Source: Euwallacea fornicatus
Taxonomy: Eukaryota; Arthropoda; Insecta; Coleoptera; Curculionidae
Direction of reading: 5' to 3'
Assembly: GCF_040115645.1 (NCBI RefSeq)
Contig: NC_089557.1
Span: forward strand, 2,108,001-2,172,000
DNA: 64,000 nt
Shown: positions 34,501 to 46,200 of the stretch, piece after piece
Numbering within the stretch: position 1 is the stretch's first letter
How the letters are laid out: each line of letters starts with the position of its first letter
Translations under genes and position numbers: made by a program
Notes under the pieces: generated by a model
Told to the model about the DNA's origin: nothing
The model's input: the letters and a program-made list of their open reading frames with translations, nothing else
Database searches by the model: none

Positions 34501-36516
34501 ATATAATGTTTTCATAGGTATGACTTAGAAATTGACAATGCGAAGAGGCCGATTCTAAGAAGGATATTTGAAAAAGATGATTGTTCTCAAAGACGAATGA
34601 TCCTCTGTGTTTCTAAAGTGATAAAGGTAATAAAATAAGCATTCACTCAAGTCACTTTGATTATTCCCACGCTTTCTCAGAAAGTCAATAACTATGAGTT
34701 GGAATTAACTGACGGCTGGTACCCTATTCGAACAGTAATAGATTCGCCTCTATGTCAACAAATTGCTAAAGGAAAAATAAAAATTGGCACCAAACTGATG
34801 ATATACGGGGCGGAATTGAAAAATTGCGAGGGCTGCTATCCTTTGGAAGCCACTGACCTAATTCATCTGCAAATAAATTTCAACTGTACTAGAAGGGCTT
34901 TATGGTGGTGCAAATTGGGCAGTCAAAGACTGTCAGGTCCCTTCATGGTGCCTTTAGATAGTGTTCATCTAGAGGGTGGCAAAATCGGTTGCATCAAGTG
35001 CTTTATAGTTAGAGTTTACCCAGTCAAATATTTAGAGAAATGCAGGGATAAAAACGGTATTTTTTCCGCTATGACGATGTTTAACGGGTAATTGTGGGAA
35101 TTAGTTTGGAGGAACAAGAAGGCGGAAGAACGCAGGGAGCAGCAGTTTTACAGTGAGAAAATTACTCGTTCTATAGGAGTTGAGGGAGAGGCTGATATTA
35201 AAGATGTCAAGGATGCAGCGGTTTTATACGACATTATACAAAGGAGCCATGACCCTGAGAGTTTACAGGTTTCGTCAGTACAATCGAGAAACCTTCACGA
35301 ATATACTCAGAATTGGATCTTTTTAGGACATATTATCAAGTGCTCAAAAGAAAATATTATACAATTACACTATTAATAAATCGTCCACTGCAAACCACAG
35401 CAATACTCATTCGCGAAATGTGAGTTCTTTATTAAAAATTAAATTTGTCGACGCACATAGAGTATCAGATAAGCAGTACGACTTTCACATATGGAGACCC
35501 TCAGAGGCACATTTTCAGGAGTTGAAGGAAGGCTTTGGTCTTACTATATTTAATGCATCCTGCAGGTAAATGATAACGTATAAAATGTGTAAAAAACGAT
35601 CGCACCGAGTTATTTACTAATGCGTTGTTGGGTTCTTATAGGCCCTTTAGCATTCCAATGACTTTGCTAGGCTCCAAACATCTAACACATTTACATTTTT
35701 AGCATGTTTGTAATATATTTTTCCAAATCAAACACAATATATGCTGAGTTTATGTATCGAATTGACTCTCTGATTACTTTTAGTCTTAAATGGGGTCTTA
35801 GTGCAAGCCAATCCACACAATTTAAACGCCAAAATGTTTCTGAAAAATTATTTGAGAAGTTTTTGAGAAAAGCTACTTTGATCGAAGGACTTTCAAGAAA
35901 AGATGTTTCATTAAATAACGAGTTTGATACTGCAGGGTTTGTTGTATCAAAAACGATTGAAGAGCATTGCCAGGAAGTGTGGTTAGCCGATTGCAACCAA
36001 AGGTAAGTAGAGATGTTTGCTGACGTTCTTAGTGTTGTTTATTCTATTATGATCGCAGATTACTAAATATAAGAATAGACGACTCTCCCAAGAACATTTT
36101 GGTCTTGGACACAACAGCCGAAGGACAAATAGTCTCTGTCTGTAATCTAGTCATGAAAAACTCGTGTGAAACACATTCATTCGCTACAGCAGATCATTTC
36201 GCAGTTTTTGCAAGATATTCCCAATATAAACATTTACAGGAAGCCTTGGAAATTTTGGAAGAAAGCTTTAAAAGCATTGTAAGTTGCTCTTTAACTTCAG
36301 ACTTTAAGTAAGAGCCAGCAATACAGCCAATACATGCAATTTTAGGACAAAAATCGATTTATCCAAGAGTGTCAAAGTAGCATACAAAGAATAAAAAATA
36401 AAAATGTAAGCGCCGATACCACTGGTTCGTCTTACTTAGATCCCGATGGAATGGAATGTTCACAAATAACAGTTACCGATATAGCCCTATTACAATGCGT
36501 AGAACAGTTTGTTTAA
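31538..36516 (+). CDS. BRCA2: BRCA2 homologue, recombination mediator
   Basis: Loads Rad51 on single-stranded DNA in homologous recombination. Exons: 31538-33074, 33132-33909, 33966-34133, 34185-34433, 34518-34626, 34681-35056, 35105-35268, 35327-35565, 35671-35709, 35784-36002, 36059-36278, 36346-36516, giving 1422 residues. The large first exons hold a BRC repeat (residues about 178-206: FQTCTGRTF, then KLFDDI), a second BRC-like unit (about 627-663: ISETGLKRAKLMFEDL) and three copies of an acidic FDGENFDDL motif. Then come the helical domain (WIIWKLASYERAF, QQLKYRYDLEID), OB1 (ELTDGWYPI, GAELKN), a short Tower-like helix (WRNKKAEERREQQFY), OB2 (FHIWRPS) and OB3. The 57-bp intron at 33075-33131 is a multiple of three without a stop, so its removal is inferred from protein sense. 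Start chosen at the first in-frame ATG. Confidence 0.94.
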
Positions 36517-36613
36517 TTATTTTATTGAAATATATTTTCTGTTTGGTTTTGGCCTTGGTTAAATGAAACACACGTCACGCTTTAATAGTCAAAGGTTTAT
36601 TCAAATCAAAGTT

Positions 36614-39590
36614 TTATATTATTGCATGATTTCGATCTACCACCAGATTGCGCAGTTGTTCGAACTCCGTACAGGGTATCACAATTTGACCTTTAACAAT
36701 GTTAGAAAGGAAAATGAACAAATTTATTCACAGGGACTTACCACTGCGTTTGTTCTTGGCTCTTAACAACAAAATTGAATTTACTTCAAATGCTTCTTTA
36801 TCACAGTTAAATCCCACTACTGGTAACTTAATACAGACATTTCCCGATTCTTCATTATTAAACAAATTATAATCATTAGAAATATCCATAAGTTTGTATA
36901 TTGGCTTTGGACGCACTCGAACTGAGTAGTTCTCCTGAGATTCTTTATTAACAGATTTACAATATTTATGTATAAATTTTAACCTGAAAAAATTATAAGT
37001 GTATTAGAAATATATAAATTCATAGCCAGAATTCACCTCTCAGGGAAAGTGTAATTCCGGATATCCAAAGAACCCAAAAACATGGCATCAATTACATGCA
37101 CACTATATCGAGTTTTTAATTCTCGGCTATTTAAGTGGTAATAACTCTCTTTGACTAACTCGCCATAGAGAAGAGTACCTTTGACTAGCTTTAGATGGTT
37201 AACTTGAAGCCATTTTTTACTTTGAAGACGGTAAACTTTAGAATATCCAACTCCTAAAATTAACTTTTAAATTTCTTTTTTGGAAATTTAGCGAAATTTA
37301 CCTGCGAAATAATTTAACCTTCTGTAATAGTCGGAACTGTTTATGTAGGCGTAGTACCAATTATCAATATCTGTAAGTTGAGACTCCAGATAATCGCAGT
37401 AGACAAATTTTGGTTGTTTGTATAACAAATCTAAAAAAAAATGTAAAACCTCCTGTATAAAGTTATTAACAAATGAGTTCCAAAATTTTGATAAAATCCA
37501 CTTCCTCTAGTAATATGAACGACTATACTGCATCATGCAACACCCTGTATACTTACCGAAAGAGATTTCAACTTCATTAAGTAGATCTTCTACTTTAAAC
37601 GCTTGTACTGGCCTCCTTTTTTCATCAGGGATCCTCCAATATTCCAGACATTTCGTCCTTAAATTTTCCTGCCGCGGTTCCACCAAATTCGGGTTCCTGC
37701 AGAACTGCGCCAACTTTTTTAAAGCAATTATTTGCTTCTTTCCGATACTAAAAATTGCTATAGAGCTTCCTCTCGCACAAAGTTGAATAAACTGAACTAC
37801 CTAGAGTTAGTCTGCAAAATGTACTTAAAAAATTTGCAGTCCGCTTTCAGGACTTGCAAAGGCACTATTTCGAGTATATCTCGATCAGGTGAAGTGCGGT
37901 TTTCCCACAATCTAATGGCGACTTTCCACAAGTACTGCCTTATGATATTCGTCTGGGAATGCACCTTCAAGTTGCTGCACACAAAGTACCTTTCGGAGTT
38001 CGCGGGTCTGGATGTATTAGGTTTTATAATGGCGACTATAGAAATTTGAATAAGCTGCATTGAGGTTTGAAAATCACGACTTACCTTTTTCAAAGCAGAG
38101 ATACATTAGGTATAGAAGCCCTACGCTAAATGGGGTAAAAATGTCAAAGGTTTTGGTTACAAAATTACCATTGGGCCTCAAAATATTTAAAGCCAGAAGA
38201 CACTGACAAGTGTAGATGTGTTTAGAGAGGATTTCTTGGAGGTTTTCCTGTCCATCTACACAAAACCCCTATGGCAAACAAGGAAATTCATATATTATAC
38301 TGATATAATATATAAAAAAAACTCTACTTACACCATCAGACATCATAAAATGTACTCCTCCGTTTGTCTCATGAAACACTCGCTCAGAAAAGTGTTTTAA
38401 GTTATCGGGATTGCAAACATCCCCGGAATTATCAGCACCATAAAGTGTTTGAAATGTTACTGGTGATGCACAAGTGGAGTCTGAAACTGAAATCAATTCT
38501 TGATCATTAAAAAGTGTTACACGAGTTAAAAATTTTAAAACCTCGGAAGTCATGTTCGTCCTTCAAAGTGAGACCAAACCCTTTGTAACTCCACCCTTTA
38601 CGCCACAAAATATATTCGGTGAAACCTCCAGGCCCAGCACAGACATCTGCAAAATATATGGGAGTGTTCTCCTAAAAATGCAGATAAATATTCATATGTT
38701 GTGTTAATTATTACGATCCATTTTCCATATAATCAAGGAATACAAAGAATTCTTTTGAGAATCAACTATGGTGATTTTATCATAAAAAAATTATAATAGA
38801 ATTTTTTCTTACATCCTCCTTTATGGAAGTAAACATGAAATTGCAAACTGCATCAATATTAGCCATTTTCAGAGCTGCCCTGTTCATGAAAAATACACTT
38901 CGAATTGTCTCAAAGGCATTTGCCCTTGCCCTGGCCTGATTCAACTCCACTACATCAAGTTCATCAAAAATATCCTTAAATTACAATTTTGCCTCAAACC
39001 TAAATGAGACTCATGATATAAATAGACCAACCTTGGCTTTGAAAACTTGTTTTAAAACCTCAGGGTCGCAGAAAGTTGAGTTACCAACAACATCCTCATT
39101 TCGACACCCTTCAGTCACCCAATTATCAAGAATATTTGTACTAAAATCGTTAAAACCTTCGTTAACAAGCCATTCTACCTTCTCTTCAACCAAAAGACAT
39201 TCTTCAGATAAATCCCATGATTCATTAGAATAGACAAAATTTTCAAGTTTGAGGCCCAAGCCTCTTTTACCCAAATTTGTGGGTACTTGTATGGATTCTG
39301 TTATGCCCTGTTTCTGCTTCCCCAAACCTAACCCTGGCTTATAACCCATTTTTTTCTGAAGAACATAAATTAATTAGTATATCCTTTTGTGGTAGCTGAA
39401 ACCATATTCACCATCATCTGCATGGCTTTGCTATCCATTGAAGCCATGGGCTCATCTACGTCCATAGAGAATGAGGCATTTGAGAAGGCTGAAGGTTTTA
39501 TAAATTAGTAATGAGCGTTAGAAATTTACATTTGATCTTAGATAGTAATAAGGTAGTAATCTTACCATCAGGGAAATTATTTTCCTGCAT
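36614..39590 (-). CDS. CMTR1: Cap-specific mRNA 2'-O-methyltransferase 1 (CMTR1)
   Basis: Methylates the ribose of the first transcribed nucleotide of capped mRNA in the nucleus. Thirteen exons (from the start): 39566-39590, 39412-39488, 39032-39355, 38813-38974, 38542-38671, 38332-38486, 38085-38268, 37801-38035, 37557-37747, 37302-37430, 37037-37253, 36742-36983, 36614-36690; 715 residues. Domains: an N-terminal G-patch (KKMGYKPGLGLGKQKQG), then a Rossmann-fold RrmJ/FtsJ domain with catalytic-type Lys in AALKMAN, the SAM motif ADVCAGPGGF, Asp in HFMMSDGG and Lys in VTKTFD, followed by TSRPANSERY. The C-terminal guanylyltransferase-like part is diverged and I see no WW domain, which vertebrate CMTR1 has. 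An AATAAA (minus strand, 36596-36601) lies 13 bp past the stop. The stop codon is 97 bp from that of BRCA2. Confidence 0.93.
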
Positions 39591-40182
39591 AATTTTTAAA
39601 AGAAGTGACGCACTGAGAAGTATTGAGTGAATTATTACTAAATGTACATTTTTTTATCTTTAACGAATAATTTTGTGTATGGCAAAGCTTTTAAATATAT
39701 GTATGAAGTTTAAAATATCTGAAAAAAAACATTAAAAATATTAGAAAATAAATAATAAACTGATATGAAGAAAGTAAGGTTAACGTTGGCGTGTTGTGTT
39801 GTGAGATACAAGGGAGAATTTTATCGCATGAGATGGCAACGTAGCGCATTAGGTAGTTAAGCAGGAATAATTACAATTTTCCTTGAATTTTTTGCAAATT
39901 GAGCCTAATAACTTTTTTACGAAAAACCATTAATAATAACAAAACTTTATAGGTTTTAACAAGGATTGTCTCTAAAGCACTAATATATTCAGGAAATGAC
40001 AAAAACATTCTTTTAATGAATGGCTTCAATCCAACATAATATGCATAGGTAAATAAATACAAGACGTATTCAGTATCATTTTATATATTCTTTGAACTCT
40101 TAACTAACAAAGATTTTTATAGTTTCAATCAAATCTATACATGGTAGAAAAGTAAAAATAAATACATTTTATTATTCAACAT
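39591..40182. other. CMTR1 upstream region and dNK 3' region
   Basis: Between the CMTR1 start and the deoxynucleoside kinase stop; both genes are on the minus strand. Contains an AATAAA signal for dNK (40168-40173). No other feature. Confidence 0.5.
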
Positions 40183-40966
40183 TCAGATGGCATGAGCCTC
40201 TGCAGAACCCTTATTTAAAATTTGAGGTTCCCATTTCTCAAATTCAGCCTTAATAACCGACCTTTCTAAATCGGCATTTAATACCAACGTTGGAGCTGGA
40301 CATTTGTGTAATGTTTTATGAAACAGCCACTCCTCATGAAGGTCATGTAAAGACTTCAAATAGTCCATTGAGACAGTTCTTTCTTCAGGTCTTTTCCTTT
40401 TTAAAATGCGCTCATAGACCACTTCAGGAGTAGTCCTGAGATATACTACTAAATCTACTTCAGCTAAGTTATGTTCAATTATCCATTGGAACCAGTGATC
40501 AAGAACAGCTGCTGAAGGTGCTGGCAATAAACCATCGCGCAACAGTCTTTCTACAAAGCAATATCGTGCGCTATAGACGGACCGTTCGATCATCTTAATA
40601 GGCTTTAATGTCTGTTTGGTGTGATTTTGCAACATGGTAACTTGGGCATATGACTGAAATGTAAAGCTCCATTTCTTGGGATCCTCATACAAGAGACTCT
40701 GGAATTAGGGTGTATATGTTGTGCAAAAAAATGAGAAGTAAAAATGGATATTTTACCAGCAAGTTATTACCCTTTATATTGCGCCAAGCATCCACTGGCT
40801 CTGCAAGAACAGTAACATCCCTATGCTTGCTGAAGTGTTGCAAAAAAGTGGTTTTTCCACTGCCAATATTACCCTCAACAATCACAGTATAAGGACGTCC
40901 TGAATCTTTGGTTTTCGATAAGAAAGACATAACAAGTCTGGTGATTAATTGTTTAGCTGCAGACAT
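40183..40966 (-). CDS. dnk: Deoxynucleoside kinase
   Basis: Phosphorylates deoxynucleosides in the salvage pathway; insect dNK is broad in specificity. Two exons, 40757-40966 and 40183-40698, give 241 residues (Drosophila dNK is about 250). Motifs: P-loop GNIGSGKTT, AEPVDAWRN, LLYEDPKKW followed by FQSYAQ, the ERS motif in MIERSVYSARYCF, WFQWII, YLRTTPE and a lid RKRPEER. The N-terminus (MSAAKQLITRLVMSFLSK) is basic and amphipathic, so a mitochondrial form is possible; an internal Met at residue 13 could give a cytosolic one. That is inference. The poly(A) signal is 10 bp past the stop. Confidence 0.94.
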
Positions 40967-41450
40967 TTTGTTTAAGTTTTCATATTAAAGTATTCGGGCC
41001 AGTGGATTTCTGCTACTGAGGGCCACAATGATATAATTTTATGTTTTTTAACTGTTTTATAATTATCGGATATTATAGAAAATTTATTGTGCAATTTTGA
41101 AAAATTCAAATATTTTTCCTAACCTAAAACAATAAAAGACTGGCGGATTTTGGCAGAGAGCAGTGACGCATGACACAAGGCAACAGCTAAACAAATTTAA
41201 GACCAAAGTTAAACGTTGACATCAGCAAGAGTAGTGCGAACTAATTGTGCGCTCTTTATTTCAATTAAATCTACTAGATTTATTATAAAATTATATTATT
41301 TTCATTGAAACTAACGTAATTTGACATGAACTAACTCAAATGAAATAAAACAAGAAATATTCAGAAATAGACTAAAATATATTTACAACGGACAAACATA
41401 CAATGTATAAAATATACAAAATAAAAAGAACTATACATTGATAAAATATG
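40967..41450. other. dNK upstream region and IMPACT 3' region
   Basis: AT-rich gap between two minus-strand genes; no feature recognised. Confidence 0.5.
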
Positions 41451-42529
41451 TCATTTAAAACCACTTTTCACAAGAGTCTGACGAGCAGCATTACTGATAT
41501 GTTTGAATCTGTCTGGTCCTAAATGTATCCCACCAAACCTAAAGAAAACAGATAATTAATAAAATATATTTAAATTATCATTAACATTTTACCATCTTGT
41601 CACAACTACGGCGACATTCTTGGCATCCAGGATTTCTAGTAAGTGTAATAAACGTCCTCCTGCGTGATTTTCGCCATCATCATCACAATCGCTAATGATC
41701 AGATTACCCTTGGCAATTCTATAAGCTAGAATGTTGTGCTTAGCTTGGCTTATTTTCTTATTTTCCAGCAGGGTGTCTAACATTTGCCTAAAATTTTGCA
41801 TGTTAACAAAAATTCCAAATATTATAAGGGTTAGAAAACTCACTTGACTTGGGATTCATCTGTAACTCTGCACACATGTCCTTGAAATGTGCTTTTCCTA
41901 TCAGTAATTGGTTCACCGTGTGTAATTTCTCTATCACATTTTTCCTCCGCAAGAGAAGTTTTGTTGTTAGATCTACGTTTTTCTAAACGGTCATTGATCA
42001 TATTGTCCATAACAAACTTATTTTTAGGATTATTTTTACCATTCTTCTTAGCTGGAACACTTGCCTCCACAATCTCTTTTAATTTCTCAATCCATTGGAA
42101 TATTATTGGGTACCCTCTGTTTAATCTAAAAATTTTTCCAATTAGTTAGGATCAAACAACCTTATAAGTCAGATACTGCTCTCTCTGTTGGAATGCAATA
42201 CTAAGGTAAATTTTCAACACCTTGGCATCTCAAGTTTTTGAAAATGGTACCCTCAATATATAAAAAAAAAATACTTACTCGTATATCTCTTTGAACTTTT
42301 CATCAATCAGGTCTTTTTGACTTCGTGACAATTTAGGTGCCCACAGCTCATAGTGAGGCGGCATGTGTGAGGGATACTCCTTGTTGAACTCTATCCACAG
42401 TTCCACATCTTTATTGATGCGCATACTGAAGGGTTCATTGGGTCTCTCACACTTCTTCCACTTATCTGGAAATATGGCTTCCAAAACTTCAAGTTCTTCC
42501 AGTTGTTGAACGATATTATTAGCTGACAT
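41451..42529 (-). CDS. IMPACT: IMPACT homologue (RWD + YigZ-type domain)
   Basis: IMPACT competes with GCN2 for GCN1 and so dampens the amino-acid starvation response in the cytosol. Exons 42279-42529, 41844-42125, 41593-41787 and 41451-41538 give 271 residues (vertebrate form about 320). The N-terminal RWD domain is about residues 1-105 (LEELEVLEAIFPDKW, EYPSHMPPHYELWAPKL). A Lys/Asn-rich linker follows. The C-terminal Impact/UPF0029 domain shows PITDRKSTFQGHV, AKHNILAYRI, DDDGENHAGGRLLHLL and VVVTRWFGGIHLGPDRF. Start set at the ATG before SANNIVQQ because the upstream frame has no ATG. Shares the 0.76-kb upstream region with ARMT1 on the other strand. Confidence 0.93.
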
Positions 42530-43289
42530 ATTTTTAAACTGCACTAAAACTTTAAAGGCACTTGCACTGTTGCTTCTTCTAAGCAAGGTGATAAACTAAT
42601 GAAAAAGAGTTAGTGAAAGGGGACGTGTTGGTGAACTTGACCTTCACTGTGATGTAACGAAACCGAGACGAAGACTAAGGTGGAGAAGCGAAAAATGAAA
42701 GGGAGGTTGCCAGGTACCCGCTTTTATAGGGGTCCGAGGCCCCAAGGAACCACCACCAGCCCTTTGGTTGTACAGGTACAAAACATAATTTATAGCCTTA
42801 CTTTTCGAGAAATATCCCTCTACTTTCTAGCCAATCATCGCAAAATGGCAATTGCGCTTTTGGTCAAAGAAAATTAAAAATTTTAAGTTTTTGTTATATT
42901 TTAATTTAATTAGATGTCATCATAAATACAAACAATTCTCGGGTTCTAAATTCATTAATATCAAGTTAATACACATTCAAAGGACTTAAATATGCATCTT
43001 AATAATATTATTATCGTTTAAAACAACAATTATTTCAATCGCTCTACAATCCATTGTTGTTATTTGACACTTTGATATTGATAACGCACTTTAATTGACT
43101 TTTTAAAGGTCGAAATTAAGCTTTATTTATATAAATATTGACATATATTTATCACTCCAATTTGTTGTTAAGGAGTGCAGGTTACAATCTTTTTAGTGCT
43201 GTATCCAACTTTCTTCAGTCTTGCCCGTTTGGATCACGTAGTAATGCTCGATATAGATTTTTGTTCTGAGTAGGTGTAAACGCACAACT
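42530..43289. promoter_or_regulatory. Shared upstream region of IMPACT and ARMT1
   Basis: The two genes are transcribed outward from this 760-bp region. It has a short GC-richer block (about 42600-42770) near the IMPACT side and AT-rich sequence toward ARMT1. No individual promoter element is certain. Confidence 0.45.
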
Positions 43290-46200
43290 ATGGATATAAA
43301 AACTCCAAGAAACGTTTATTTCTCAGCTTTCTACAAGAGGTAAGATCCGCAGACTTTTCCTTTATCAACGGCAATCAAAGATGAAATTGCAGAAGCTTTG
43401 CTTATTATACAGTTAAAACCCGTATGCCAGTAATATTGACTCAAATCATCGACTCCATATCACGAACCAAAGAAGACATTGTTCAGGAATTTGGAAAAGT
43501 AATTGTTTCAATTATGCAATGTCAATTAAACTCAGTTAGTCATGAGAATTTTAGGGCTCACAGGAGGATCTAAAGAAAGCTATTAGTGAACTAGCTAAAT
43601 TGAAATATGAAATCCAGACTAACAAACCCTTGACAAAATTAGTTTCTGAAGACTCTGATGTTAAAGTTTACAATGAATTTCTGGAAAAACAAGCTTCAAA
43701 GGATGGCCAGACTACTCATTTTAATACGATTTTTCTACTCAGTGAATGCTACATGTATAGGAGAATTAAGGAATCATTTGCTTTAACGTGAGTTAATTCT
43801 TGAATGCAATCATTATATACAACTTTGAAACACTTTTAGAGACACTTTAAAAGAATTTGATTACTTCCGCTCATTTAAAAAGGATCTATTTTTATCTTGC
43901 CAGAAAGCTCTTAAAATGTGGTGCGATTACAATGTGGAGATATTCCATAAAAACTTTGAGAAAAATTGGACTGGATATGAGGATCAGCTTTATGGATTAA
44001 TCAAAGTAAAATTGGTTTTTTATTATTTTTATTTAAAAAAAAGTCTTTATCTTCAAGATACACAGGATCAAAACAATAATAGAGGGGTCGTCCACCGCGT
44101 GGCCAATCGCTAATTGGCCTACGCCTTGCACGTGACAAATTTGTTTACAGAATTGTAATTAATTTAATTTTCGTTGCTTTTGTACGTACCTAAACACAGT
44201 ATGTTATATACTATATCTTATATAGTATATAAAAACGTTCGAACGCACTCTTTGAAGATTTTATCAGTGCTAATTGAGCATATTGGTTATTTTATTTTTT
44301 TACATCAAGGTCTTCATCAATTATTTATCTAGGGGTCTACATAAGAAAGAACACGAAATCTTAATAGTTTATTTTCCAATGTGTAGAAAAAGTCCGGAAA
44401 ACTAAACGCGTTCCAAAAATATTCAGACGGTATGTTCAACGAAATAATTCATAGCAGGAAGATTTATTCCTCTTGTATTTTTTATGCATTTTTTCCCTGC
44501 TGAATGTACAGTTACTCATAAAATTGAGTATACACCTATCTAATTTTAAAACAGTTTAAAGAAATTAAAGATTTTAACGATTTAAGTTTTACGCGTCCAA
44601 AATCAATATTACAAGAGAAAAAAGTGATAAAAATATTTATGAGTAATTGTTGAGAAAATGTGCCAAAAAGGATGTTACAACATTAGGGATAAATCTGGTA
44701 AAAATATGGCAATTAAGGGTACAATATTGAATTTTAATGAGAGGTGGTGTTTACGCGCGTAGCCGAAGTAATATTCACCTTGACCATTTACGTTATAAAA
44801 AGCTTTATTTAAATACATCATGAGTATTTGACAAAATCCAGCAAGAACTTGTTTGGGTATGGCATGTTTATGTCTGAATCGTTTTTTATTCGTGCACGGA
44901 GTGGTATCATTCAAAGCAACCGCAGGGCCAGTTTAGCCGAACAAGTAGCATAGTAGTACCGGGATTCGCTCCTTCCAAAAAATGTTATTACACACGATAA
45001 ATAACATCTTAGTCAAATGACAACAAATCTTATGTAGGTTGCAAGAATCGAACCGTTAGCAACCTGCGTTATCGGTTTCTACGTTTTTATTACAATCAAA
45101 ACTGAAAAATAAATCACATGCGCTAATCCAAGTAATTCCATAACGAAATATTCATTTAAAAAAATGTATAATAATACTAATAATAATAATTTCAAATACA
45201 AGATAATCATAAAAATATAAAAACAATAGTAATTAATAATAAAAACTCAGTGTTTTATATTCCGAATTAATTTATGGCAAATTAATTTTCGTTTCCTTGG
45301 AAAATATTATGTTCTTCAAAAATATTTGAACGTAATTTAGATACGTTTCGGCGAAGTTTAATCTCTTTTGTCATAAATGATTTTTTACGAGCTATTCACC
45401 CGTAATAATGTGATAATATAATTTAAAAAAATCGTTAACATCTTGAATTTCTTTAGATCATTTAAAAAATCAATAGGGGTATACTCAATTTGATGGGTAA
45501 CTGTGCATTCCGCCTTCTAATTTATTAGATTATTTTAACAATCAGCTCACATATCGTCTTTTATTACATTTAAGAGGGCCTAAATGCGGTTCTCTTCAAG
45601 AGTTTTGCTGTGACTATATTTGGGGTATCCCAACAGGAACCGCCAAAAAACCAACGATAAAGTCACCCTGAAACTCTTATCAAACTACTAAATTTTCGTA
45701 ACTTTATTATCCATAGTTTTCGCAAAACATGCAATGGCGGTTGCCGGTGGGACACCCTGTATATCTGCATTTGTTTCGATCATGTCTATCTTGAAAAAAG
45801 AGCATAGGATCTAAATTAACCTATTTTTAGGCAGATCTCTGGGGGAATAAATGTGACTTATCACTCGCACTCGGCAAAGTAGAAGATATGTTTCACAGCC
45901 ATGAAACGGATGCATTAGATCACTTTATAGTTGTAAATGATTCAAAGAAGTTTCTTAAAGATCTAGTGGAAATTGCCGAACTTCACAGTCATGAGTATAT
46001 AGGTACCACGTAACAAATTCATTAAAAAAACGCACGGTATTTTCATGCTCGTTTTACAGACATAGTTTTAGACAATTCAGGCTATGAACTCCTTACAGAT
46101 TTGTGTTTGATGACTGCGTTTACAATATTCTTTAAGAAACAGGGAGACCCCAGCCAAAGTAGGTTTAAAGTCAGGTTCCATGTAAAATCAATTCCCTGGT

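Noticed and set aside
35057..35104. In-frame TAA suggesting that BRCA2 is broken
   Set aside because: The stop lies inside a 48-bp GT-AG intron; splicing restores the Tower-like helix in frame.
44940..45070. tRNA-like words (GGTTCGATTC-type B box, reverse strand)
   Set aside because: No cloverleaf or acceptor stem can be built; the stretch lies inside a TIR element.
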